Below, piece after piece: positions 1 to 10,900 of a stretch of DNA of 64,000 bases. Each line of letters starts with the position of its first letter. Position 1 is the stretch's first letter. Source of the stretch: Isoetes taiwanensis. Lineage: Eukaryota > Streptophyta > Lycopodiopsida > Isoetales > Isoetaceae. The DNA lies in the NCBI GenBank assembly GCA_021234155.1, contig JAJEKV010000033.1, positions 11,048,163 through 11,112,162 on the forward strand, written 5' to 3'. The position numbers and the translations under genes are program-made. The notes under the pieces are model-generated. The model was not told the DNA's origin. It did not search any database and saw only the letters and a list, made by a program, of their open reading frames with translations.

Positions 1-44
1 CTGGAATTATCCAATCTTATATTGCTACTACTTACAAATGTCAA

Positions 45-165
45 CGGGATGTTTGAGCCTGGGGTGGCATGTTTGAGCCTGGGGTGGCATGTTTGAGCCA
101 CGTGTCATGTTTGAGCCTGGGTGACATGTTTGAGCCTAGATGGCATGTTTCAGCCTCGGTGGCAC
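45..165. repeat. Tandem ~19-20 bp repeat (ATGTTTGAGCC core), six units
   Basis: Six successive units share the core ATGTTTGAGCC (one has ATGTTTCAGCC), each followed by a variable GGGGTGGC-like spacer. The same motif recurs at 1541-1610. A CACTA-type transposase relic lies on the minus strand 1.4 kb away. Short repeated motifs near the ends are known for CACTA elements (TnpA-binding sites), so a subterminal-repeat role is plausible but inferred. Confidence 0.75.
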
Positions 166-400
166 GTTACCCTTGGGCCGCGTCTTGAAGTAGGGGGGTG
201 TCGAGGCCAGAGCATGGACCCTAAAACCCCTCTGGAAGCAGCTTGCTCCAAAAGTCCTCTTTCGAAGGCCCTGACGACAGCCGGGAAATCTCTCCTATCC
301 GGAATCGTGATTTGGCTCTTCATTGGGCTTAGAGCGTCGACATTGTCCCGGGGACCAAGTTTCGTGGCCTGAAGATGACCCATTGTCCCAGAAGCACCAA
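165..400. repeat. Diverged direct repeat, copy 1
   Basis: This stretch is recognisably similar to 1190-1415. Both run from a CTTG-GCCGC-TCTTGAAGT start, through GTCGAGGCCAGAGCA and CGGACCCTAAAA-like blocks, to GGGGACCAAGTTTCGTGGCC. Both copies have drifted by substitutions and small indels. No coding function is visible. It may be non-coding DNA of the neighbouring CACTA-like element. Confidence 0.7.
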
Positions 401-1189
401 AGTAGCTCATGTCCAGCACCTCATAGTCAATTGGCATGGGAGGTGGATGCTGAATACTGCCATATAGGACGTGCGCGTTCCTTTCTCATGCAAAACTGAC
501 CCTACATGGTCGCCCGCAGGACGCTTCGCTATTTGATAAGTTCCCCGGACCGATCTTGGATGTTTTTTGACCTGCCAAAAACAGGGCCCCTAAACCGAGG
601 ATTCAATGGTCGGATAGGGGAACCGAGCTCCAGGAGGATGGTCATTAGCGTACGGGCCCCCAGGGGAGCGATGCCAAGAAAGGCTGCCCGGGGAAATTTT
701 TTGGGTCCCGCCTCCTGGGGTCCTTACTCTCCCCTTCTGTGAGGCAGTTTTGCAAGGTCCTGGCCTTGTTTGACTTAGGGAAGGGTCCCAGCTCGGCTGC
801 CCAACAAAGGATTGCCCGGATCGCTCTAATGCTAACTCCTTGATCGAAACCTTGTCTAAAAATTCGAAAAATTGGCATGTATGCTGGTGATGACTTAGGA
901 AGCCAGCTGGCAAAAAATCAGAATTTAATTCTGTGCTATGCATTAATTACAAATTTATGAATGCCTTGCTACTGCAAAAGTGGCCCTTGACTCCTAATTG
1001 CCACATCGAGATGAGGGCAAATCCAAACTCCATTTCGTCAGTTCCGCTTGCTTCGTGTTCCAAAGTGCAGCTTCTTGGCCACGTCCCAAGTGCAAAAGAC
1101 CAAAACTCGGCCCCCAAAATGGAAATCCTTCAAGAACCTGGTCACTCACAGGGTTTATGTTTCGGAGGCCCTATCCTTGTCAGATTCAA
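401..1189. other. Unassigned DNA between diverged repeats
   Basis: No ORF here resembles a known protein, and no RNA gene or clear repeat was recognised. It lies between the two copies of the diverged direct repeat, so it is probably internal DNA of the same decayed element. Confidence 0.4.
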
Positions 1190-1415
1190 CTAGGACCTTG
1201 CGCCGCATCTTGAAGTGGGGGAGGGGGGGGGAGGGGGTCGAGGCCAGAGCACGGACCCTAAAAACTCTTCGGAAGAAGCTTGCCCCAAAAATCCTCTCTC
1301 AAAGGCCCTGGCGACGAACGGGCAACCTCCCCTATCCGAAACCATGATTTAGCTCTTCCATTGAGCTCAAAGTGTCGACATTGCCCTGGGGACCAAGTTT
1401 CGTGGCCAGAAGACC
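1190..1415. repeat. Diverged direct repeat, copy 2
   Basis: Partner of 165-400 with the same block order; it carries an expanded G-run near 1218-1235. Just downstream a second short duplication appears: a TTGCGACGTCAT block followed by an AT-rich stretch occurs at about 1485-1525 and again at 1645-1690. Confidence 0.7.
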
Positions 1416-1540
1416 GCCCATGTTCTCCAAAAGAAGAATAACATTTTAACGTCGCAGAGACATCGCATGCGACGTATCTTGCTATTGCGACGTCATTTAC
1501 AGTATTTTTTTATTTTAGTATGTGATATATTTGATCTTGG

Positions 1541-1610
1541 GGCATGTTTGAGCCTAGGGGCAATGCTTGAGCCTAAGAGGCTTGTTTGAACCTAGGTGGC
1601 ATGCTCAACC
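1541..1610. repeat. Second cluster of the TTGAGCC tandem motif
   Basis: Four degenerate units related to the cluster at 45-165 (GCATGTTTGAGCCTAGGG and variants). It directly adjoins the 3' end of the minus-strand transposase relic, as expected for subterminal repeats of a CACTA-like element. Confidence 0.65.
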
Positions 1611-2790
1611 GTAAGGGAAATGCAATGCCTACAGGCACGGTATTTTGTTATTGCGACGTCATATACAATATTTTTTATTTTAGTATATGAGGTTCGCAAT
1701 GATTGCATATAACCAATTGGTGTTCTAAGGGCCCTTAAATCAGCATAAATAGCTCGATGGTCAGCCCTAGCAATAATCCATTTTACCGAAAGAACTAGTT
1801 GCCCTTCACCTCGGATCCATGCTTCTTTCTTCATATTACTTACCCTAAGGTCCATCTTGGCATTTGTTGTATCTTTTTGACCAAATACATGATTCCATAA
1901 AGAGTTTCCCACGTTCTTGAAGATATGCATCGGGTCTAAAAGGTGTTGAAGACTTCCTCCTCCGTGGCTTTCTCGCCACCACTGTATAATTCCTCATCCT
2001 CACCGTCTAGCTCGGCTACGACTTCCTCAGCTGCAGGTGCCCCCTTATGGATTTCCCCTTGCGGAATCCCCCCTCCTTCCTTCTTATCCCAACGCTCACC
2101 CCATTCTCGTATGGTAATTCTGCTTGGTGGTTCTGTATAGTCTATAATGCCACCGAATTGTGCACGCTGGCTTCTGAAGGGGTGCGTGAGCGGCAAATAC
2201 TTCCTAAAACCCTCGTATACTGCTTTCTTCAGATGCTTAGAGTGACGGTGCTGCAACTTTTTCCCACATATCATGCAAGGGAAGTGGCCTGATGTCTTAA
2301 ACCCATAACACTCGGCAAATCCAGGAAAGTCATGCATAGTCCACAATAATATACCTCTGAGATTAAAAACGTTGTTTTTATGTGCATCGTAGACTTGAAT
2401 ACCCGTGTTCTACAAAGACAGTAACTCATCCATAATTATTCTTAGGTACACATCTAAATTACTTGGTTTCTTCTTCCCAAGTATCAATAAAGTCATAATA
2501 ATGTGCCCACTCTTCATCAACCACCATGGGGGTATGTTGTAGTTAACTAACATCACTGGCCATGTAGACCATGCAGTCGGTGGCCAGGCCCAAACGCATG
2601 TTACGTGGTTCTTTTCCAAAGTGGGCCATATCGCATCGACATGCTTCCAAGCTGCACTGTCGCTCGGGACTCGCATCACATCGTCACTAGATGCATGTGT
2701 AGCTGTGAAGTCCATTAGGCTAGCCAATGTCTTGCAACGGAACATTAGCTTTAACCTATATAATATATTAGAATAAATTATAGGCAACAT
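1592..2790 (-). pseudogene. CACTA (En/Spm) Tnp2-type transposase relic
   Basis: Read on the minus strand in shifting frames, this stretch gives in order the hallmarks of plant Tnp2 transposases. The block RVPSDSAAWKHVD...WP is followed by LGLATDG-like and WPVMLVNYNIPPW blocks and LDVYL (2410-2700). Next comes HDFPGFAECYGFKTSGH with PCMICGKK and an arginine-rich LPLTHPFR block (1936-2346), and then MHIFKNVGNSLWNH (just below 1930). Tnp2 is the DDE transposase that moves CACTA elements. At least three frame changes break the reading frame, and the N-terminal part is missing or unrecognised beyond 2790. No CACTA terminal inverted repeat was located with confidence. The family call is firm; the element limits are not known. 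Confidence 0.82.
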
Positions 2791-2843
2791 ATAACTACTG
2801 ACAATAAGTGAATCTACAACTATTTGTGAGAAGTGGTGATGCT

Positions 2844-2926
2844 GTCAAGGTTGCACCAAGAAAGGGAGAGAAGGGGATGTACACCAATATCCGAGAGCGC
2901 AGCTCCCAAAACAAAGGCAAAAAAAA
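2844..2926. repeat. Left inverted arm, outer segment
   Basis: From CTGTCAAGGTTGCAC to AACAAAGGCA this matches the reverse complement of about 5650-5731 with a few mismatches. The same sequence in the right-arm orientation also occurs at about 17185-17268, outside any inverted structure. Confidence 0.85.
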
Positions 2927-3536
2927 AAAAAACAAAGGCAAAATTTATTTTATTTATTTTATTTAAAATGTCTAGTGCTCACTTAGGACCTTGAAAGGCC
3001 ATGGAGCAAATATTCACAACTTTAACAAAAATGTACGGTGTGTATCCACCCTGTTCATATACTCTCCTACAAAGAATGGTTCTAGATTTAACAATGTATA
3101 AAAACTGTCTATGTGTACCTCGAACTCCTCCCTTATATGCTCATATGCTGTGCAGTGCAAAAAGATGTGGGCTTCATCCTCCACGTCTCCAGCGCCACAT
3201 ATCTTACATTTCCTGTCTTCCATGGGAATGTTAAACCATCTGCCTACTTCAATCTCTAGCTGATGAGAGCTGGTTCGGTATCTAGCCATTACTCGTTTAT
3301 ATGCCTTTGGAATATCTGAGCATAGATAAGCTTGGCTCTTGTACTCTCTCATATCATTTACTGTATTTCTGTAATAAGACATTTTGCTGCCCGGGGCAGC
3401 CCATAAACTATCCACTGCAAGCTTTTCCAATAAGGTTCTAGCTTCGTTTTTATCATTAGGCCAGTTTGCTTCCGATAATCCCCATTTTTTTGCCCAATTC
3501 CAGAAATCTCTGAGCCACCCTTGTTCTGAATTTGCA
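2927..3536 (-). pseudogene. LINE 3' fragment with zf-RVT domain
   Basis: The minus-strand frame 3541-3014 encodes the C-terminal end of a plant LINE reverse-transcriptase polyprotein. It has a linker with KSQAYLC, DIPKAYKRVMARYRTSSHQL, and a zinc-binding zf-RVT motif CKICGAGDVEDEAHIFLHC (CX2CX9HX4C). On the minus strand the 3' end passes into an A-rich AAATAAAATAAA tail, typical of a 3' terminus. The 5' side stops exactly where the inverted arm resumes (3537), so this is a 5'-truncated insertion into the left arm. A repeated ACAAAGGCAAAA beside the tail may be a relic of the target duplication. Endonuclease and catalytic RT domains are absent. Confidence 0.85.
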
Positions 3537-3774
3537 TTCAATGTTGTGTGTCAATATATGAAGTACAATGATATAAACAAAATGGTGATACTAAGAATAG
3601 TGTTAGTCGTTCAACCACCGTCCACCAATAACAGTTGTTACTTGGTTAGGTCGGTGCTCAGTGCTGATAAGGTGCTGACTCTGTTCAGTTCAGCACTTTC
3701 TCAGCACCACTGTGCTAAATGCTGAGTTGCCGCTTCAACACGTCTAGCAAGATGGTGGGTCTCGATATCACATA
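3537..3774. repeat. Left inverted arm, inner segment
   Basis: About 238 bp matching the reverse complement of 5403-5640 with only scattered substitutions, from ATTCAATGTT to GTCTCGATATCACATA. It ends 14 bases before the ATG of the gag-like ORF. Confidence 0.92.
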
Positions 3775-3788
3775 AGATCAACACAACA

Positions 3789-4688
3789 ATGGAGAAGGAT
3801 GCAAGCTACAACCAGATTACCTTCCCTGGCGATCGTGTGATTCAAATCTTCGATGACACAGGTTTCCAGCAATGGAAGAGAAGAATGACTTTCATTCTTA
3901 AGGCTGAAGGAGTTTGGGGAATTGTCAATGGCCAAGAACCTGCACCGGATGGCAAGGATATTGCTGATTTGCAGGGCCGAGATGACAAAGCGATGGCATA
4001 TATCGGGCTCTCCTTAGCTGACTCTATCCTTGATGAGTTCCAGCAAGAGAATAGCCACGATTTGTGGCATGCTCTCATTCAGAAGTATGACCAAAAGACC
4101 CATAAGATTGGGCACTTGTATGCAGAGGTGATGGATATGTGCTGGGACGAGACTGTTGAAAGTCTTGACGAGTTCTCAGATCACATGAAGCACGTCTTCC
4201 AGCAGATTGGAGCTTTTAAAGAAGAGCATCAGATCTCACAGTCGATGCAACTATTTTTCTTCCTTAGGTCACTACCTAATGCATTTGATTCTTTGTGCAG
4301 CAGCTTCATGCAAGACAAAGAAATGAACTTCCATCAAGCAATCACTCTTATTAAGGAGGAGATCATGATGAGGCAAGACGCAGGTAAAGATGATCATGCC
4401 ACTCTCTTTGCAGCAGGACATTCAAAGACTCAATCTACCCTAAATGGGGATGAGCACGATGAGGAGGAGAAGCACATTGGCAGCAGATTATGTCTTCGTA
4501 TTAAGCATGAAGTAGTGGATTTAGATCCTTCTACTTTCTGGATATCAGACGATACATTAGCACCCAATAAATGGATGTCAATTTCTGATATTCTAGTACC
4601 TTCCAAGCAAGGATTAATAGATACCTCAGTCATTGAGCTAGGATATCTTGATGTGGCCTTTGTCTTCCCATTTTCAGGCAATGTATAA
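3789..4688 (+). CDS. Ty1/copia gag-like protein (UBN2 / Retrotran_gag_2 domain)
   Basis: An uninterrupted 299-codon frame. Residues 1-200 match the copia gag domain: FDDTGFQQWKRRMTFIL, a GIVNGQEPAP turn, DLWHALIQKYD, the SLDEFSDHMKHVF helix, FFFLRSLPNAFDSL and AITLIKEEIMMRQD. In the family this protein builds the retrotransposon capsid. The CCHC zinc knuckle usually found near the gag C terminus is missing. From about residue 225 the sequence (DEHDEEEKHIGS onwards) is not recognisable copia sequence and may be fused or drifted DNA. The chosen ATG follows the inverted arm closely and precedes the conserved domain by about 20 residues. The open frame is notable because nearly every other retroelement ORF in the window is broken. 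It is best read as a captured or remnant gag; host use would need expression evidence. Confidence 0.75.
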   Translation: MEKDASYNQITFPGDRVIQIFDDTGFQQWKRRMTFILKAEGVWGIVNGQEPAPDGKDIADLQGRDDKAMAYIGLSLADSILDEFQQENSHDLWHALIQKYDQKTHKIGHLYAEVMDMCWDETVESLDEFSDHMKHVFQQIGAFKEEHQISQSMQLFFFLRSLPNAFDSLCSSFMQDKEMNFHQAITLIKEEIMMRQDAGKDDHATLFAAGHSKTQSTLNGDEHDEEEKHIGSRLCLRIKHEVVDLDPSTFWISDDTLAPNKWMSISDILVPSKQGLIDTSVIELGYLDVAFVFPFSGNV

Positions 4689-5402
4689 ACACTTCATCAA
4701 GTGGCATTCATTTCTGATACTTTGGTGGAATTTATGCAAGGATGCACTCAGGTTCTAACACCTGATCAACTGATTTTTCTGTTCAAATTACAGAAACTTC
4801 CAGCACTTCCAACACTTCCAGCACCTGTTATGGCATCAACTCAATTCTGTTTCCAGATCAAGGAGAGGACCTTAATTCACTTGATTATGAAGGAGTTGAA
4901 TATGCATCATATATGATCATGATTCCAAAGCAAGAAGGAGTAGTTGACTTTTTACTTTTAGCAACACTTGATCAAGGTCAAGCGAAGCTATTAAGGTTTG
5001 ATTTCCATTAAGAATTTCAACCTAGCATTGTTGGAGTAGCTGCATTTGTGGTTATTGAATCCACAAGCCTTAAATGAGTAATCATTTTTGATACTTTTAT
5101 TGCCTATATCGAGGATATGCATGAAAAAAAGTTTCGTCCTCCTTTTGGCAAAAACAATTATGGATATCAAAGACAAACTTCATTTTCCTTCTCGACGTAC
5201 TGTTCCTGATACAGTTGTTGATCAACAGGTCTATTTACCTACCATAGAGAATAGAGCTGATCTCTTCATGAAAACTTGGTTTGCGAGCTTTCCAGATGAA
5301 CCTGATTAAGTGAGCCTTGACCAAGATTCAGATCTTATCTCCAGGAGGAGGAGGCTGAGCATGGAGATGGCGATCTCTCATCAAGGAAGAGTGTCAAGAT
5401 AT
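4689..5402 (+). pseudogene. Decayed copia 3' region (RNase H end and polypurine-like tract)
   Basis: Most of this stretch is not recognisable. Near 5215-5290 a frame reads QQVYLPTIENRADLFMK, resembling the last motif of copia RNase H (the ...ENQIADLFTK block). A purine-rich AGGAGGAGGAGG tract follows at 5342-5353, in the place expected for a polypurine tract before a 3' LTR. The sequence after it is the right inverted arm. Protease, integrase and RT are absent, so the element is internally deleted. Confidence 0.5.
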
Positions 5403-5731
5403 ATGTGATATCGAGACCCACCATCTTGCTAGACGTGTTGAAGTAGCGACTCAGCACTCAGCACAGTGGTGCTGAGAAAGTGCTGAACTGAACAGAGTCA
5501 GCACCTTATCAGCATTGAGCACCGACCTAACTAAGTAACGACTGTTATTAGTGGGCGGTGGTTGAACGACTAATACTATTCTTAGTATCACCATTTTGTT
5601 TATATCATTGTACTTCATGTATTGACACATAACATTGAATACAATTCCATTTTGCCTTTGTTTTGGAAGCTTGCGCTCTTGGATATTGGTGTGCATCCCC
5701 TTCTCTCCCTTTCTTAGTGCAACCTTGACAG
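5403..5731. repeat. Right inverted arm
   Basis: Reverse complement of 3537-3774 joined to 2844-2926, without the LINE interruption, so it shows the empty-site structure of the left arm. From 5586 onward it is also a direct match to the repeat at 17131-17268, so the arm overlaps another repeat family. Confidence 0.88.
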
Positions 5732-6003
5732 ATGCATATGCCTTGGGATTATTGGAAAGTGTCGAATAACCTTCTGAGGTATTGTTTTTTCCTAGGTCAT
5801 TCCTGTATCTCGGTGCATTACATACGAGACAATGAATGGACTTTTCATGCTCGGCAGGGGGGCAGTAGGTTGTTCATTAAAATGGTTGTACCTCCATATA
5901 TGCTAACCTTACCATACAAATAGATATCAAATTTCAAATATATTATGTAGTCAATGGCTTGCGCCATGCCCTTAAAAAACTCATGAATGACCTCTTCAAA
6001 TTT
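5586..6003. repeat. 0.9 kb repeat, locus 1, left half (interrupted by LINEs)
   Basis: Colinear with 17131-17509, including the GTGCATCCCCTTCTCTCCC and TATTATGTAGTCAATGGC blocks. It stops at CTTCAAATTTG, and the continuation (GCGGGAACACATCAAA...) resumes at 14724. The 8.7 kb between is nested LINE sequence. A ~30-bp stretch at 5732-5761 is absent from the other copy. Confidence 0.9.
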
Positions 6004-7559
6004 GTGGGATGAGATTTTGCAGGGGTTGCAGAAACACCTCAATTGGTGGAAGGGTAGCAAGTTGTCCATGGGAGATAGGATCACTATTGCCAAGTCAGTA
6101 CTTTGTAGCACCCATGTGTATACAGCATCTGCGATGCTAGCTCCTGAGGGTAAGATACAGGCTTTGGATAAGATTGTTCGAAATTTTGTGTGGGGCGGGG
6201 ATGATGAAGAGGCGGTTGTTAAAGTGGCTTGGTGGAAGTGTCTCCGCCCCCGGGAGGATGGGGGCTTGGCCATTCTGGATTTGGCGCTGCATAGTAAGGT
6301 GTTGGTCTCCAAGTTTGTTTGGAGCATTCTGCAGATGGAGCATCTTCTCCCTCGTGCTACAATTTGTTGTTGCGATCTCTTCGCCATTGTGTGGCATTTG
6401 GGAAGTCATGTCGCATGTGGAGTTGCCTGGGCACTATTGTATGGTCTCCTGGTCTTTCCCACATGCATCCTCTTTTCTCACAGAGTGTTAAGGGCTTGGG
6501 ATCATGTGCGTGTGCTCTTCCAGGCTAGATTATGCCTCGCTTTATCACCACTCTTCTCCTTTCTTGTGGGTTCCTCTACCCCCCTCACAAGACTTGCCCT
6601 TGGCTGCCATCAGGCATGCTCTGGACGCAGTTCCCGCTGGAGGCGAAGCTGCCGTGGCTCACCTTGGAGGATTGGTATTGGGGTGGTCAGCTAGCTTCGT
6701 GGGAGTTCTTTTTTCGCTCGCCACCGAGGGGCGCTGGACCGTGCTATCCGGGAGCACGTGGCGGGAGTATTCCGCTACACATACCTATAGTTCCTCGTGA
6801 TGATGTGGTGGTGCAGGTTTGGAAGGTTCATCCGATGTTGTGTCTTCTTGCTTTGTGCGGGTTCTTACCGGTGTCGGGCTATTCATGACACACCGCCCCT
6901 TCGTGCAAGTGATCTGCAGCCTTCCGGGTTCTCGATGGCTTCGGTTTGGGCGGGACATGGAGCTCACTTCCTCCACCGGCTGGTTAGGGTGCTTCGCGGC
7001 GTGTGGTGCACCGGCCAGATCGTGGTGAATGCCCTTGTGAGTCGGTTTAGGCCAGGTGTGAGCCCTCTCCCCTTGTTGTGGCCTTCATCGTGGAGACTGT
7101 GGAGCATTGTCCGGTTTTATGCCCTCACTTGCTGCGTGCGCCCTCGGGATTGGGTTAGGGCTCTGCTTCGTGTGAGATTGACTAGCCAGCTTGTCGCTTC
7201 ATGTGTATCCTCGGTGCTTGGCCGCTTTGCGGCAGCAAGCCTTGCATCCGTCAGGCGGCTTGGTTGGTGTGGCTGATTTGGAAGCGGGCGGGCGTTATGG
7301 ATCTTTCAGGGGATTCAGCAAAGATGCGCCTCTCCGATTCCTCGACTCGGTACAAGCTATTTCAAAGCTTTCTCGTTGTTCCCTGAGTAGTAGAGCGGAA
7401 GTTTGCCATTTGGCGGGACTTCTTGGGTGTTGTAGATGGTGATGGTCGGTTTGTACAGCAAGAGAGTTGCGCTTTTCCGTGAGTTTGTTGTGGAGTGTCG
7501 AGGTATCATTGCCTCTTTGGGGCGCTTCTCCTTCCCTCACTTGCTTTGTAACATTACCA
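6004..7559 (+). pseudogene. 5'-truncated plus-strand LINE (host of the nested LINE)
   Basis: The frame 5987-6400 carries the region after the RT catalytic core of plant LINEs: LNWWKGSKLSMGDRITIAKSVL, a LDKIVRNFVWGG block, and a WWKCLRPREDGGLAILDLAL block. Further downstream (6500-7450) frames change repeatedly and no intact zf-RVT motif was recognised. The 3' UTR reads GCTTTGTAACATTACC, typical of plant LINE tails. It is cut at 7560 by the second LINE and resumes at 14693 with GATGACACAGTTCTTC and a poly(A). Endonuclease and catalytic RT domains are missing, as in a 5'-truncated copy made by target-primed reverse transcription. Confidence 0.85.
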
Positions 7560-7573
7560 TTCTTTTAATATAT
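7560..7573. repeat. Target-site duplication, left (14 bp)
   Basis: TTCTTTTAATATAT, identical to 14679-14692. The two copies bracket the minus-strand LINE exactly. Confidence 0.93.
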
Positions 7574-7999
7574 ATATTTTTTTTTTTTTTTTTTTTTTTG
7601 AAGGAAAGGAAGGATTATATTAATCATAACTTAAGTACATACAAAATAAGGCTCAAAGGCCACATCGAGAAAAATTAAATATAAACAAAATGACCAATTG
7701 TCCATTGGCAACGAGAAAAAGTCTCACAAAACAGATCATCTTCACGCCCATATGCCGTGGATGGGGAGACAGAATTTTGGGAAACCGGTAGGGTAGCAAA
7801 GCAGAAACCGGGGGTAGGGGATAAGTTCGGTGAGAATCCGGGATAGTGGGAAGATCGGGGAAAGAGTGTGTAGCATTAAGGGGCATTGATAAGCAAGGGG
7901 GCCATCCAATTAATCTCAGCCCGTGAGGGGGTCAGCAGCAGAACTCTTCAATGGGTACCGGATAATATCCAATAACACACCACGCAAGCAGCCTCACAT

Positions 8000-10900
8000 C
8001 CGCCTTTATGGTAGTAATACATAGACCGCAAGCAAGAGAACCGCCTTTTCAAGAAGAAGCCGGTTGTTGGCTCCAATGAACTTGTGGAGAATATGTGCAT
8101 TGTATGCTTCCTTCAAAGAAGAATTTAAGCCAAACGTAGCTCGACAGCTTGACGAAGCGCCCCCTGAATGGTGGGTAGGAACATCATCCGGTAGGATTGA
8201 TCCCCAATACCAACCACACTGCTCAAAAAGGCTGCAATCCACAAAGGCATTCAAATCAATCGAGAGTCAAGATGAATAGTAAAAAAAAGTAGACTTGAAG
8301 GAGCCCCAATTCAACCAATCCGATCAAACTTCTCCAATTTAAGGGCTTTATGAGCCATAGCACATCTAATAAGTTCAAATTGGAAATTGAGCTTCATCCA
8401 ATTAAGGTCACACTTCCTGCTTGCCGAGCCACATTATTCCTATGTTTCCGCACAATCCGTAGGGCTATTTGTAGGACTGACTGCAATTGACACCGGAATT
8501 CGAGCTGAAAGAATTGAGAAATACCGGTTATGGAATCGAAATCGTGGATTTTCGTGCCCGACCGAAATCAACCATCTCCAAAAGTCCTGGATCCTTTGGC
8601 AAGTGAAAATGTGTAGCACAGATTCATCATGATTGTTACAGAGCTGGCAGAGGGCACTATGGACAGTCTTAAAGTTTCTCTTGATCATGTTAGTGTTACT
8701 CAGGATAGCATTGTGCGTGATGAGCCAGAGAACACTTTTATCTTAGGGCAAGCATAGGATTTCCAGCTAGACCGAGAATTTTCTTGAAATTCTTGGAAGA
8801 TAAGCCCCGAGAGAGGCATGCTTTCGCTTTTAAGGGAAGGCATGCATGGTAAATCTTAGAAACTTTGTAGGTCCTTTTAACCTTGAAAACCAATTCGGGG
8901 GAGTGACTCTCTCCCTTGCCATCTTTGCCTAAGAAAGGGGAGTAGGTGAGCACCACTTTCTTATAAATCGATCTGTGAGTAGCACCCCTCCAACTTTCTT
9001 CTTAATTATTTCCCAAGGAATCCAATTTTCCTCATCATCAATGAGGTCTTTGACCTGCAAAAATATTAGCAGAGTGCCATTTTTTGTAACATGTAGGGTG
9101 ACAGATAGCCATAGCAGTAGTAGGAGGGAGGGGCCATCACAGAGAGACCAGAATATGGAAGTATCTCTCACCTAATTAGACAATTTGTCATGAGTAAAGT
9201 TAGCGTACCACTTTCTCCCAAGCTTTAAAGATACTTCTAAGGAGAGGAGAAGTATTAGCTGCACATTTGAACTCATAGAAAGCGTAACTGGGAGCTGGTG
9301 CTTAAGGGAGGGACTTCCTAAAGGTTTACTTTTATTAATCCGTAACCTAATAAAATCCATAGCAGGAGATTGGAAACCGTAGATGGCTTTCCACACATTT
9401 TTGGCCCCAAGCACTTGGGCTCGAGAAAATAAGGATTTACATCCCAAGCCCCCGACTTTTTACTATGAGTTAGCTGATCCCAAGCGTAAAGATGTGTACC
9501 TTGCCGATATACTCTTTAATACATTGCTCAATTTTGTTATAGGAAGCCTTGTCGACAATCAAAGCCAAGAGAAATAGACATGGCTACTAGCAAGGACAGA
9601 GTTGGCAATCAAAATCCTCCCAGCCAGAGACAAAGAACCCTTAAGGAGGATAAGCTTTTTCCCCGATCCTATTAATCGAGGTCGCCAAGCAATCTTATGG
9701 GACATGTGAACTGCAAGGGGGAGGCCTAAAAGAGTCAGGTATTGGCCATTGGGAACAAATTTGATGCCATGGGTATTAAGGTCTGGATAGGAGCCATCAG
9801 CTAGGATGGAACATTTGGCAAAATTCGTGGTAGATCCCGAGGCAAAGACTAAATTTAGAGATGCACCCATAAAATTCTTTATATTGTCATTATCAGCTCG
9901 AGCATAGTAAAGGTATCATCAGCATATTGAAGAATGGAAAGTCATTTATTGAATCGCATTTGAAGGCCATGGAGCACACCCTTATCTTGGTAAGAGAGGA
10001 CCATTTTAGTAAGAATTTCAGCAGCAATTATAAAGAGGTAGGGAGCCGGGGGCAGCCTTGTCTCACCCCTTTTGAATGTGGAAAAAGCCAGAGGGAGTCC
10101 CATTGACAATAACACATGAAGTGGCATTTTGGTTTAATCCCATAATGAGCTTAGTGAGGGCAGGATGAATGCCAATATGGACCATGGCTTTCTAAGAATT
10201 TCCGTGAAATACAGGTCATAGGCCCTTCCGAAGTCCAAATTTTGAGGAGGATACGCTTTTTGTTTGGTCAATCTATTCCAAAGGCGTAGCCTCATTTGCA
10301 GCTATATAGTTATCCAAAATAGATCTCACTGGGAAGAAATGCATTGACAGCATTCACTTTTTCATGGAGGTGAACCAAGATTCTACCAGCTATAATCTTA
10401 GCTACAAGCTTATATAAAGTTGTAGTCAAGGAGATGGGGCGCCATTCATTGGTTTTAGAAGGGGATTCAGTCTTAGGGATGAGGGAGATAACTCCAACAT
10501 TGAAGGTTGGATAAATAGTGCTGGCTCTCCAGACCCCCTGAACAAATTGGATGATGTCCTCCTTCATAATAGGCCAAAATTCCATAAAGAATTCAGGTTG
10601 AAAACCATCTATACCAGGACTCTTTCCATGCTTCATTTTCTTAAGAGTTTCAAAGATTTCAGAAGTTCGTGGACTTCAGTCCAGTCATCATCCATCTTAT
10701 CATTAGGAGGACCAATGATATCAAAGACTTCCTGGATTTTACAGTCTTCTATCAATTCGCCTTTAAAAGATTAGTGTAAAAATCAAGGAAGGCCGAGGCA
10801 ATTTCCTTCTCATCTCAGTAGAGAGTGGAACCTTGTTCAGATTCCAGCTGGGTAATGGAGTTATTAACCAACCTGTTCCTAGCAATTCTAAAGAACATTT

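Larger units (their letters stand above)
2844..5731. mobile_element. Composite inverted-repeat element carrying a copia gag-like ORF
   Basis: The outer sequences are reverse complements of each other. 2844-2926 pairs with about 5650-5731, and 3537-3774 pairs with 5403-5640. The left arm is interrupted by a LINE fragment (2927-3536); without it the arms would be about 320 bp each. The interior holds a copia gag-like ORF (3789-4688) and a degenerate copia 3' end. Copia elements normally have direct, not inverted, terminal repeats, so this is either a DNA transposon or foldback element that captured copia sequence, or a rearranged copia element with one inverted LTR. No clear target-site duplication was found. 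Confidence 0.7.

Noticed and set aside
6136-6409. Minus-strand ORFs at 5845-6409
   Set aside because: Shadows of the plus-strand LINE polyprotein, whose motifs are clear in the other strand.
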